This document shows, in pieces, positions 53,301 to 64,000 of a stretch of DNA of 64,000 nt. The stretch is taken from positions 34,442-98,441 of the forward strand of contig JAYMTJ010000033.1 in NCBI GenBank assembly GCA_036897525.1, given 5' to 3'. This DNA is from Pelargonium x hortorum (lineage: Eukaryota > Streptophyta > Magnoliopsida > Geraniales > Geraniaceae). The notes beneath the pieces were generated by a model. It was not told the origin of the DNA. It saw only the letters and a list, made by a program, of their open reading frames with translations, and searched no databases. Numbering within the stretch: the stretch's first letter is position 1; the number at the start of each line of letters is the position of its first letter. The position numbers were made by a program, and so were the translations under genes.

Positions 53301-54968
53301 AAATGACGTATATAGAATAAACTTTCTTGCTATATAAATATTCTACCTCTTCTCCAGTCAAGAGAAGTCTCAAAGTCCTTTTTGTTAAAACTTATCTGTT
53401 TATAAATTATAAAGGGATACCAAACAAAAGTGATTATATGTAAAGACTTAGCTGTAATTCTAAAAATGCTGCTCATCAAGCACAAGGTTCTCCTTTAGTG
53501 AAAAACAAGAAATACGATGCGCAAAGGATTTCTTAATAAACCACAAAAAAGGATCTAGGAAATAGGGACTCTATGAAGTTTGATAGCTGGGCACTTAGGG
53601 GGGATAAAAATTCCGTTGTAAACAAATAGATTTACATCTTTTCGGTATAAAACCTATAGATATCGAAAGCAAAAAAGTTTTTTTTTGAACGGGACAAAAA
53701 GGCAAATCCCATCTGCTCTTGCGAACAGAGTAATTTGAGTTATAGATATTTTCTTTCTAGTTCTGGCGATTATACCCTGTATTTTTAGTTAAAATAAGTG
53801 TCTCTAACTTATTTTATATGTGAAGTCTTTTTCGGTTTCTCGTAGTTCTCCTTGCGTAAATTCGAAGTTGACTTTAAAACCCCCAGCTTTCTCTATAAGC
53901 AGTATCTGATATAAGACCTACGGCGCTGCTCGAAAGGATCCCCTCTCTTTTAAGATTAAGAGTAACTCTTTCCTATATTACAACCGGCAAAGGAGGCCCA
54001 GTCATTGGCGTAAATAAGTCTTTTTAGTATTCCTTGGTTGATTTACAAAAAATAGTAGTGTAAAATCTCCGAAAAGGAAAAGGTAGAGGGTCCCTTGGCT
54101 AGAAGAGGGGCGAGTATATCTGAAAGCCTTTTACCTTAATTGTGCCTCTAAGATTTGGTATAAGGAAAGTCCAAGTATTTCCTTAATAAAAAAAGAGTCT
54201 TTTAGTCGCTAGTCATCTATATATCATAAATTTATACGCATTCATTTGAAGCAAAACCGGGTCTCTTAATCTAATTTTAGTGTTGATGCCGTTGTAGTTG
54301 CACAGGCATGAGGACCCTCTTATGATATACTTAAAAGACTTCGAGGGCTTCTATCTATAGACAACGGGACTCCTTAATAAATAACACAACAAGCAATAGT
54401 TTTTCCTTTGAACAGCTGAACAAATTCAATTAAGTGCTATGCTAAAAGAAATTCTTTATTAGTATACTAATCTTCTAAGAGTAAATACTAAAGATAAAGA
54501 ACGCGATATCATTCCAGGTTGGGGAAACTTACCGGGTATAGGTACAAACGTGAACTGTAAAACTCAAGAGGCCCTTTATTATAGTAGGACCCTTTTTGCT
54601 GTAGTATTATTCATTAAGATTCCAGGTAAAAGAAAGAAGTTAAAGGAGGTAAGCCTTATTAAATCTTTCCATATACTAGGGAGCACTAAAAAATGGGTAT
54701 AACAGGGAATCTATACTCAGATTTAGATTTGTACTTTAACTTTTCACTATATGCGAACACTCATTAGAGACAGAAGAGGAAACCCTTGTTTTTTATTTTA
54801 GTAAAATGTTACTTCTTAATTTTGAAATTACGCTGCTCTACTCTAAAAACAGGCTAAGCAAGAATCCGGAATATTAGTATAATACAAGTAAATAGTATGA
54901 ACACGATTCTTTTTTCTTTTTGTAAAAAAAACCTTACACTAGACTTTTTTTTAAGTATACTAGAATAA

Positions 54969-54986
54969 ATATATTGATTATATTGA
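54969..54986 (+). repeat. Exact 9-bp tandem duplication
   Basis: TATATTGAT occurs twice in direct succession with no mismatch, in A/T-rich DNA. Probably slippage. Confidence 0.6.
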
Positions 54987-57900
54987 TATGAGTTCTTGTA
55001 AATTACATTAATATTAGTTATGTAAGAGAGAAATAAATGCAGGAATTAGAAAGAAAGCCCTTTTACAGGCAGGCCCGGCCCCTGAAAACCCTTCCGTATA
55101 CAACAACTTTTAAGCCAACTCCTACTTAAACTTTTAAATGTAGGGGATATCCTTAATTACGAATATAACAAACAACCCTTAGTACTATAACTTGGTTATA
55201 TTTTCCATAGCAGGAGCAGGGCGGCAGGGTCTTTACGGTGTTGAAGTACAATATCAAAAAACTGTCTAAAGGTGGATGGATAGTTGCAGTTCTTTAAGCG
55301 CAGGAATCTTGAGAAGCCCCCTTTTTGTTAAGAGTCTGCTTTTTTTGTCTACAAAATATTAGTAAACCCCTTACTCTCGATAAGTTATGTACTTTGTTAA
55401 TATTACGGAAATGCATTTATTTCAGAACTTAGTTTAGAAAAACAAACAACGGGTACTTATATATTGTATATTGACCACAGCTAACCTATATATCTATATC
55501 TATTTGAACTCCTACCTAGAGTTATTTCCTTGCTTGTAGGAAAACCCGCTTAGATTCCCCCTTTTATTTATATATACTTGTGATTCTTGATCGAAACTCG
55601 TTTTAACCGGTCTTAAGGAGCTTCTCTTTTTTGTCAATTATCGTAAATGAATGAATGCCAGTATAGAACTTACTACTTCAAGGAATGTATATAACTAGGA
55701 GCGTGTTAAAAAAAGAAACTGAGAGTAACTCCAGTAAAGCTCTTAATTTATATGACAGTGCTAAATATTCCTTTCTAAGCCGGGGTATCCCCTCCCCGTA
55801 CTTAACAAAAAGCTCTTAAACTTATTATGTATAATATTCATTTGCAAGTCCTTAAAGGGTAGGTAGGATCTAAATAAGACAGAAAAAGTTCTAGTGCATT
55901 AAAGGGGCCTCACAATAGATTTCTTAAGTTTAGTTTAGTTTACCGGATTTAATGCAAATTAAGGGCTTAGAAGATTCAATAATCTATAACCTACTATATC
56001 TACAGGAGCCCGCATCAAATCAAGAAGAGGCAGAAACTCCCCGATTAATTAAAAGGCGTCTTACTATTAATATAATAAGCGAATTTCCTCCTTTTCTTTT
56101 ATAAACTAAACTCTTTAATTCAGCATTAGAAAGCTATAATGCAGTATCCGCTAGTTTAGGTATAGTATAGGAAGTCCCTATAAATTGAAACCTTGCGTGT
56201 CATATCAAGATAGCTAAAAAGAGAATCGCGGTTGAGTGTTAGTTATAGTAGGTTCTTAACAAGTTTTCAGTTTAAAGAGATTAAAGGAACTAAAAAGGGT
56301 TCCTTTTTTGGGGGAGATAACTTTGATAACAAATTCGAGGTTTTTTTTCATGAGGAGAGGAGCCTACTTACTTGACTTAAAATACTTGCAACATATAATA
56401 CAGGCATAAAAAAAAGCTTTTTTTAATTAAAAGGCACTGCCTTATCCCACCAGAGAGTACCTGAAGTCTTGCTTTTTTTTCCTTGTCGTGAATACTTGTT
56501 AGAATTTCCTTTACTTTAAGTGTCTTTGATTATTAAAGAAAGGGTCTGTAAGGTATTACCTTTATATAATATAGTTTTTGTCTTTAACTCCTCAGAATCT
56601 TTCTTTATACTTGAACAAGTTTTCGATCTATCTGCTATGAGGAGTTACCTTTTTACCAAAACCAAGTACTTTTAATAGAATTTTGAAATAGTAAGGGTAA
56701 CAAAAGGAGTCTAACCCTAGTATAAAGGAATGGGACCCGAAAGAATTGCCTAATTCAAAGCTTATTATACCCAATGTATATGACATAAGTGCTCCACTGA
56801 AAGGAAACGTAAATCTATATCCCACTTTTTTTTTTGAGTGACGAAGTCAATCTATTTATAACTGTAGAATTAAGCTTTTATTTAGTAGTAAACCTGAGTT
56901 TAAAAGCTCTTTAAAAGGAGGTGTGCTAAAGTGTATTTAAGTGTTAGTCAATGGCTAACTGTAGTTTATATATAATGAGCTCTAATTGTGAGGATCCTAA
57001 GGATTTGTTCTGTGCACCTCACTGAGGAGTGTAGGACTGAGTCAAAAGGGTCCTGGTCCTTTTATCTGAGTTTTTAGTTTTTGGTAGTGTATATTGTAAA
57101 GTAAACTCCAAATATTCTGTATATTTTCTTTCCTACTATAGGAAAACTAAAAAAAAGTTTCTGTTGCAAAAGAATTTTGTGTAAGAACGAAGTTGCCGAG
57201 CGGTCGGGGTTAAAATAAAGTGAAAAAACAGAAGGGGCTTTATGTGCTCGCAGCTTGCTTATATCAGAAAAAAGACTTTTTGCAGGAGTCCCCGCCAGCT
57301 ATTACTTAATTGTAAGATTAGCTTAGGGGGTTTTAAAACATGGAATTGTATGAGATCCTCTGGTATAGATTGTGTCATATGTATTAGTTCCTACTCTACA
57401 TGTAATTAGTCAGTATTCCGTTTAGATTCCCTTTCTTCTTCTTCCGGCAACTTCTATTTATTTTGACAAAACTTTGTTTATGTTGTAGGTAATGTGAAAT
57501 CTTTATTTGGTGCTACCCAGCTCTAAAAGAAGGGGTTCCTAGGGCTAAGTGAAGTAGAAGCAAAAACCATTAGACCAGCAAATACTAGAATTATAGTGTT
57601 TTTTCTGTATTATTAAAAAAAGTAAAGTACGGAAGCTTGTGTCAGTCATTTACAATCCAACACTCGGGACACTTAGACCAGTAACATGATATACTGTATA
57701 TCTTGACTTTCTATAACTAGTAATACTCAAAAATTGTCATAGCCCGTCCAAAAGATTAAACCGATACCTTGTGACATTGCCAAACAGAAGTGTTAACCTA
57801 AAATAGAAAGCCAAATTTCATTTATTATAAGAATTCATAAAAAGGGTAGGACTTCAAATAAGTACAGAAAGGTTATCCCGTATCAGTAATTCCATAACCT

Positions 57901-58009
57901 TGTAGTGGCACACTTTTACTAGTTAATGCGTAAGATTTTTGGCATTTTATACAACCCCCTCCCTACTGAATACTATAGGTTCGTCTGATTCTAGGTTTCT
58001 CTCCGCTGG

Positions 58010-58048
58010 GTATAGTATGTATATCTGTTATCACATCACATACTATAC
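58010..58048. repeat. Stem-loop with 11-bp perfect arms
   Basis: GTATAGTATGT (58010-58020) and ACATACTATAC (58038-58048) are exact reverse complements separated by 17 bases. The arms are A/T-rich and no neighbouring gene is visible, so a role in RNA processing cannot be argued. Confidence 0.6.
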
Positions 58049-61000
58049 TCATTTTATAAGCCTTTGTTAGGTCTTTCAGAGATTTTTGTTCAAGTCAAGA
58101 CCAATTGCTTAATCAAGGCCCACTCCTTTTCTTTTGGAGTGGAACCCAACAATGTTTGTCAACAGCTTTTCGCTACCCTTGACCTTATCCCTTTATTTAA
58201 AACTGCTAAACTTTCACTACGCAGGTTTTTTTATACTAAGAAGTAAAAAGAAAAGCCTTCACTTCAGGATACTCCTTTAAAGGAACATCTAAATGCCAAC
58301 AATTTTTGCGGTACCCTATTTCGGATAGTCATGAACCTATAAATCTTTAGCGCAGAATCAGTTATCTAATTCTTGAAAAAAGAAGTTCCGTATTTTATTA
58401 TTTTATTGTCGAAACCGTTTATACTAATAGCCCAAGAGTGCCCTCGTTCAAACTACCCCGGTAAAGCTACCTAAAATACCTCTCGAAAAAATTCTTGACT
58501 AATTAGGACTTCTCGGCCGTATGAGCTAGACTTCCTTTATCTTTATAAAATTTCTCTCTTACAAAAGGAACTGAATAGAAAGAGGCTACTTGGAACAAAG
58601 AGAAAAGGGACCTGGAGTTAAGTTATGAACTAAAATTAGGTCTTGTCCGAAATTTCAAGTTTTTTTTGATACTTTAAGTTTCCATCCCTTTATACCTTAT
58701 TTGATTTGTGCTTTTAATCAGAGATACAATAATAAATAGTGAATCCTATTTATTAGAAAGTAGCCCTTATTTATTTGAAGCTACACATGATTCAGGAACC
58801 CTAAAAAGCCCATGTAAATAAAAAATCAAAAGAATCAAAAGCGGCGGTGAATTCTTACTAAAGGGGATCCCTGAGATTAACAAACCCGGAATATCCCAAT
58901 AACGAAATTCTCTTTCGAGTCCCTAACAAGCTTTCTCTTGTAGAAGCGCCAAAATACGGCATAACTTTTTGTTGTATTATAAGAGCCTACAAAAGTCCTA
59001 AGCTAGAGGAGGTTCCCTTTTAATTCATGAAGCTCTTAATATTCTTTTACTAAAGGAATCTTTTTAAGTACAACGGTTGTATGGCAAGATAGCAAATATA
59101 TAAGATAAGGAATGAGAAATCCTAGATATGGCTCGGCAGGCATCTAACTTAACTGGCGTAGCTCTAATATATATGTAGAATTCCTTGTTTCACTCCAGGT
59201 TTTGATTCGGTAGTAGTAAGCAAGTTCAGGGCGAAATCTTATATTAAAAGGGTGGCTTAGAACTCACAATTTCCTATATTGTTACTGTTGAGCAATAAAA
59301 TACTCTGTAATTAGCAGCTTTGAGTTTTGAAATTTTAATATGTAAATTCCATATTTTGCCTTTCTATTTCTCGAGCTTTGCCTTTATACTTTAGGTTTCA
59401 TTAGCGTAGGATAAAACAATATTGCTAGAAGTTCTATCTAATTCTAATAGAGTTGTATTTTCGCAAGTGAGAGACTTAAATTACATTACATACGGTATAA
59501 TACAAAAAAAAAGTTTACAGATTTTGAGTTTATAAAATAGAAAAGCGACTCTTCTTACCTTGAATGCCGAAACAGAAGATTCTCTTGTTGTTTGCTAATG
59601 GATACGAGCCAAACCATTCTCATCTTCTAAAGGTGTTGCTAATAAGACTGTGACAGCATGCCAAGGAAAGTGGAGCTTTGAGAAAGTAGAGTCCTAAGTT
59701 TATAACTATGAAAGGCAACCTTTAGGTTGTAGATTCCTCCCAATCCTAGCTAAACTCCTTAAGAAAATCCTAAGGAACTAAAGAAGCTAACAAGTTCTAC
59801 ATTAAGCTCTTAATTCTAGATATAGGGATTCCGTTTTAGAGACTAGTTGCAGCTAGGAACTTGCTGGCAGATCGATATTTGCATATTCTCCAACTCTTGC
59901 TAAGGTATGCCAGTTTTCTTAGCCTTCTTACCCTGTTTCATACCCCTCAAAATACCTGTGGTATGCTAGCTAAATTGGTATACTACTTCTGATGAATTCC
60001 CTAAACCACCATCCTTATTAATAGGAAACATAACAGGTGCATCTCCGCTTTATTTAAATAGAATTTAACATACAAAGTATGTATACGCACCCAAACTAAA
60101 CAAATGGTTAGGGTTATCTCAGCTAAATGGGGTGGTCCCCTTGTATGTATTTAGCACCGTATTCTTTATCATTCAAGAACTCCTTCACATTATTATTCGC
60201 CCAATAACTAAAATTAGAGTTTGGTAAATGAAAGCCCGCTGGTAACTTACAAAGAATATAAAGACTAAGAAATCTCTAGAGTCAAAACTTCAGAGTACTT
60301 TGAGTACTACTTACTAAATACATTTTACCTGTGTCAGCCTACCACCCGGTAGAAAGAAGAGTTCCCATATAAATGGATCCCTGTCCTAGATAAAGAAAAC
60401 ACTTTTTTGATTTTCCGGGTCTCTCCGAAGGCAAGAGGTCAGATTTCTGAAGACTTCTTTTTTTACAGGCACCCCCTATTTGTATTTGCTTGGGTTTATC
60501 GTCTATCTTATCTAATTATCTAATATGACTAACCCTAGAATAAGAAGACAAAGATAAAGTAAGAACGGACCCCAAATTCTATACAACAATAGAGTATGAC
60601 TGAAGAGTTTTTTCGGCACTCATTATATATCTTCAGGTGTAAAATATGTATTACTTTTCTATTTTGTAAAAGCCGGCCTATCCGATAACTTCTGAAATAA
60701 GTTGTAGTTTATCTAAGCCATAGGGTAGATTAAGAATCTTGTAGTTAGTTTTCGGAGAGTCTTTGGATCTCACTTATCCTGTGATCCTAGTGTCTAAACT
60801 TTCATAGGTTTCCCGTCGTTTTTTTAGGAGAATTAAGAATTTCTATAAAGAAGACCAGTCCCCTTAGGGGAGACTCAGATGTTATCGAGATAATCTAACT
60901 AGAAATTTCAAGAGTTGCCCGGGATCCTCCATTATTTATTATTATTAAATATTTTTAAGTAAGGAAAACGGCTGGGTATCTGGTACATATATCCGAATTA

Positions 61001-61299
61001 CTTGGGATTCAGAAAAACAATACCAACAAATGTTCTAACTCAATTCCTTTTTTATTTAGTTCGAGTCGTATCTACGGGGGTTAGTGTTGCAGTTTAAACA
61101 ATTATGCTATATAAAGAATAAAGATAAAGCTGCACTGACACAACGGGAGCCCCCTTGCTTCAATCTTATATGAGTCCAATTATCGTTCCTAGAGCTCCAG
61201 TATAACTTTTAAGTCTATCTTTAAATTATAGACTTAAATCGAATTTTGTGTAGCTATGCTACTTGATTAAAAAAGCCTTACTACTTTTGTACATTTACA

Positions 61300-62850
61300 G
61301 GGTTTCTTTGCTGTCCTTGTAGTGAGAGCCGTTGAATGGAGGTAGCCGGTAAATGAGGTCTAATCTAAATAGAATTTCCAGTTCTTTTGGAATTGAAATA
61401 ACACAATACAGAGAATCTTCACGTTGTTTGAGTTCTTCCTTTGTTATGGAACCCTGGTTTTGTTTCTTGGCTTTTGAGAGATTCCCAAGCAGGAGTTTCT
61501 TATTGTTTAGGATGTGACTCTATAAAATGAATTGTAGCTTGTGTAGCAAGAGAGCTTTCCTTATAGAGCTTCTATCTGTATAGCCGGGAATTGGAGGAAA
61601 TTCTATATTATATATCTTGTAGCTCTATCTTAACTAAAGCAGTCCTAATGACATAGACGGTAAATACGGAATTCCTCCTTGTTGCTTATGATGGAACTTA
61701 CTGGTGGGTGAAGTACTTGATTCTAGAGAGTCCATAGCAAGCCAAGAAGGAATAGCTCTGTCTCTTGCTTGTGTTCTAACCGGTTCTAAGAATCTAATCT
61801 AACATTAGTAATAAAATACCTGTAGAGAACAGAATACTGAATTCTATTTCTTTGTAAAGCTAGGAACCAGTCATCTCCTTATGAGAGATACATGAACAAA
61901 GAAGACTCTCACTTTACTGCCAAAACCAAGAATAGAATACAATTCAGATCAGAGAGTTCCTAAACAATCCAACCTAAGGTAAAGACTTAGGACTATACTC
62001 TAAAAATCCCTAAATTCAGTTACCGACACAGACACAAATAGCACTCAATTCCTGGATTCTGTACTTTATTTCCATTCCAAGCAGCAAGAGATTCTGGTTT
62101 ATCAGTATTCGGTTTTTCCTTACTTAAGCTTTCAAGGAGGTATTAGAAGTTCGGTCCTAAGAAGAATGACATTCTATTTCAGAGGCAGTGTTCTTTCTTA
62201 ATGTAAGTACCTAGGTTCCAGAATCCTTCTCCTCAAGACAAGGGACAAGGATAGAGCTATACTTGGTTTCACTTGCTAACAAAGACAAGACTAGTACTCA
62301 ACTCTATCAATTTATTACTCTTGAAAGCTTTACCTTTACTTTAAAGACTTTGACTTTACTATTCCTTAAATCTTTATTATCCGAAATGGGAAACCTGGAA
62401 ACAGGGAATACAAAAGCAATTCCTCTCCTTTAGCACCACGGGCTATCAAGCTACAAAAGTAAGGATTCTCTGTCTTATGTTTACTTAACTGTCAATCAAG
62501 AAAGAACTCCTTTATCGGATTAGTCATTAGGATCGGAATCAAGCTCTCTAAGCTAAGGACATTAGGAATGATTTTTAAATATAAAGGTATGAAATGACTA
62601 GCTACACAGCTTATTGGACTTCTCATTAAACCCTTCAGAGCTATATACTTGTATTCACGCTAAACCAGTACCCAGTAATTTCTGGAGCTACCCCCCATCC
62701 AACAAAGCAAACCAAACACAGTCTCTCCTATAGCAACAGTAAGAGTTAGTGACTTCCTGTTAGCTACAACTAGAACAAAGAGCTCCAATTCAGACTCAGA
62801 GCATAAACAGGAGGATTGGGTATCCCCCCAGGTATTGTAAAAGGGCTTTT
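61300..62850. other. Non-coding island of different sequence style
   Basis: Few G-then-C palindromes and many CTAAG, CTCTC and GAATTC-like words, as in 32.8-35.6 kb and 47.6-49.25 kb. It contains the second copy of the 19-base repeat. No gene found. Confidence 0.3.
61851..61910 (+). repeat. Dispersed repeat, copy 2 (pairs with 34254-34302)
   Basis: Positions 61863-61881 match 34254-34272 exactly (19 bases), followed by GAGATACA and GACTCTC in the same order. Directly upstream, TTTGTAAAGCTAGG (61851-61864) matches 33897-33910 over 14 bases. In the other island those two matches are about 340 bases apart, so either material was lost here or the 14-mer is a coincidence. Confidence 0.6.
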
Positions 62851-63924
62851 TCCTGCATTTTCTTTACTTTATAAGAGATATTAACTAAAAGTAAGCTTCG
62901 CTCAAACCTACATTCTGGTACATTATTCACTTTGTTTTTGTTAGAGTACAACAGTCAAGGATATGGGCGCCCTTTTGGGATACTTCGAACGGAAATAATA
63001 AGTTTTTTGTTTCCAATTGGACTTTATTTATAGAGGGCCTACTTTGTCTTTTTAGTAACTAAAGTACGGGTATAATGCGAGATTTCCTGAAGAGGCAATA
63101 ATGGGTGACTCTGGTTAAGGCAATTGGTTTTGAGTACGCAAAAGAGCCTCAGGCCCTATTGCACTTATTAATGCCAAGGCATTTTGTTCAGCCTTTTTGG
63201 GAAGTAACCTAGGGAAACACCCTCAAATCTTTCTTTATCTGTTAATAAGGCCTACATAGGAAAAGAAATCTGAAATGCTCTATCCTCGTGTAACTTTATT
63301 TCTGAGTCTTTATTAAACTAAAGCCTACCTGGATAAAAAAGGGTCCACTCAAAATACTCATTTATAAAACCCGTAAATGCAGGGTGTTAGGAACTCCTAA
63401 TCCTAAACTTGTGTTGATGCTTTTGGATTATTTATATAGAAAGGACCCCAGTCCCACTAGAATGCTGGAAGATTTTGCTACCATACGGGGTTTTCTACTT
63501 GATTTGTTTAAAGTTTGGTTATACAAGTATAGCAATAAGTTAGTCATTTTTAGCCCGAAGGAGCTCTTTAGGGCCTCTTGGCAATCTGGTATGTTTGTTA
63601 TACGCTATAATTAGTGCTTAACCTTGTACACATACGATTTCTTTATCGGTGGTATTAGATATTTCTTATTTAGACTTTCGTAGAGCTAAAAAACTCTAAC
63701 AGAGCTTGGGAAAATAAACTAAGAAAAGAGGAGTGATTTGTAAAGTATATCTATTCATTGATCAAGGATCGCCCAGCACTAAGGGCTGCTTAAGAAAAAG
63801 ACATTATATATATACCAACAACCTGTGATGCAGGACTTCTTCTACATTTTCTACTCCCTTTTAGGCAACTTTTCTATTTCCAATAGCGGTTTCTTATAAA
63901 TAGATTTTATTTTAAGACTTATTG
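62851..63924. other. Non-coding spacer downstream of tRNA-His
   Basis: About 1.1 kb with no recognised gene. One open frame (63384-63614, plus, starting at GTG, 76 codons) reads quite protein-like (leucine- and lysine-rich) but belongs to no family I recognise. No clear stem-loop or processing signal is evident directly downstream of the tRNA 3' end. Confidence 0.5.
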
Positions 63925-63998
63925 GGCGAATGACGGGGATCGAACCCGCGTATGGTAGATTCACAATCTACTGCCTTAACCACTTGGCTACATCCGCC
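63925..63998 (-). tRNA. trnH-GUG: tRNA-His(GUG), plastid-type
   Basis: This gene supplies the histidine tRNA for organellar translation. Read on the minus strand it folds into a complete cloverleaf. The acceptor GCGGATG pairs with CATTCGC at all seven positions (one G-U). The D stem is GCC/GGC. The anticodon stem GTAGA/TCTAC is perfect around TTGTGAA, giving anticodon GUG. The variable loop is CATAC. The T stem GCGGG/CCCGT closes a TTCGATC loop. The extra 5' G (63998) opposite the discriminator C (63925), the identity element of histidine tRNA, is encoded. Overall it matches the plastid trnH-GUG that replaced the native gene in seed-plant mitochondria, with differences in the D loop and a compensated base pair in the anticodon stem. 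It ends two bases from the window edge, so its 5' flank is not visible. It appears intact and functional. Confidence 0.96.
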
Positions 63999-64000
63999 CT

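Larger units (their letters stand above)
49251..61299. other. Non-coding A+T-rich spacer
   Basis: No gene recognised in 12 kb. Open frames at 49304-49516, 56628-56825 (minus) and 58064-58246 are 60-70 codons and unrecognised. The stretch contains the longest perfect palindrome of the window (50369-50392), an 11-bp stem-loop (58010-58048), a 9-bp tandem duplication (54969-54986) and many smaller G-then-C palindromes. Confidence 0.55.

Noticed and set aside
57188-57230. D-arm-like segment GTTGCCGAGCGGTCGGGG, as in serine or leucine tRNAs
   Set aside because: No anticodon arm, T arm or acceptor partner follows; at most a 5' fragment of a tRNA, and possibly coincidence.
1016-63614. About forty open frames of 60-100 codons outside the polymerase relic (for example 38636-38935, 15114-15392, 20385-20612, 42375-42608)
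   Set aside because: At about one-third G+C a stop appears roughly every 14 codons per frame, so six frames of 64 kb should give several chance frames of 90-100 codons. Most start at TTG or GTG, some overlap on opposite strands, and none shows a known domain.
1-64000. CRISPR array, insertion sequence or prokaryotic operon
   Set aside because: There are no regularly spaced identical repeats, no transposase-like frame, and no gene clusters with ribosome binding sites.

Overview
This window looks like a very gene-poor, A+T-rich stretch of a plant (most likely seed-plant) mitochondrial genome. Two things support that reading. One is a complete, plastid-type tRNA-His(GUG) gene at the extreme right end (minus strand), the kind of tRNA gene that plant mitochondria carry. 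The other is a decayed, single-subunit (phage-type) RNA polymerase gene at about 22.1-24.2 kb, of the type carried by linear mitochondrial plasmids of plants and often found as broken insertions in plant mitochondrial chromosomes. No core mitochondrial protein gene, rRNA gene, intron or maturase was recognised. A few sampled lines suggest a G+C of about one third in the bulk sequence and a little over 40 % in the polymerase relic. I cannot name the species.

Layout. Positions 1-22,106 are non-coding and hold short palindromes and a few short tandem duplications. Positions 22,107-24,239 are the RNA polymerase relic: motifs A, B and C of the catalytic palm/fingers are all still legible and in the right order, but spread over at least eight reading-frame switches. 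A short frame at 24,182-24,390 may be the last remnant of the same insertion. Positions 24,391-63,924 are again non-coding, with three stretches (about 32.8-35.6, 47.6-49.25 and 61.3-62.85 kb) that read differently from the rest and share short sequence words, including one exact 19-base match. The tRNA-His gene lies at 63,925-63,998.

How it works together. Only the tRNA-His gene looks functional. The polymerase relic cannot encode an intact enzyme, so it marks a past plasmid integration and not a present activity. The remaining open frames are at most about 100 codons, which is what chance gives at this base composition, and none resembles a known family. The most unusual property of the bulk DNA is an excess of small G-then-C palindromes (GGATCC, AAGGGGCCCCTT, AAGGGCGCCCTT and similar), which culminates in a perfect 24-bp palindrome at 50,369-50,392. 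This could reflect a proliferated mini-hairpin family or a mutational/repair bias. I found no clear evidence of a new coded system.
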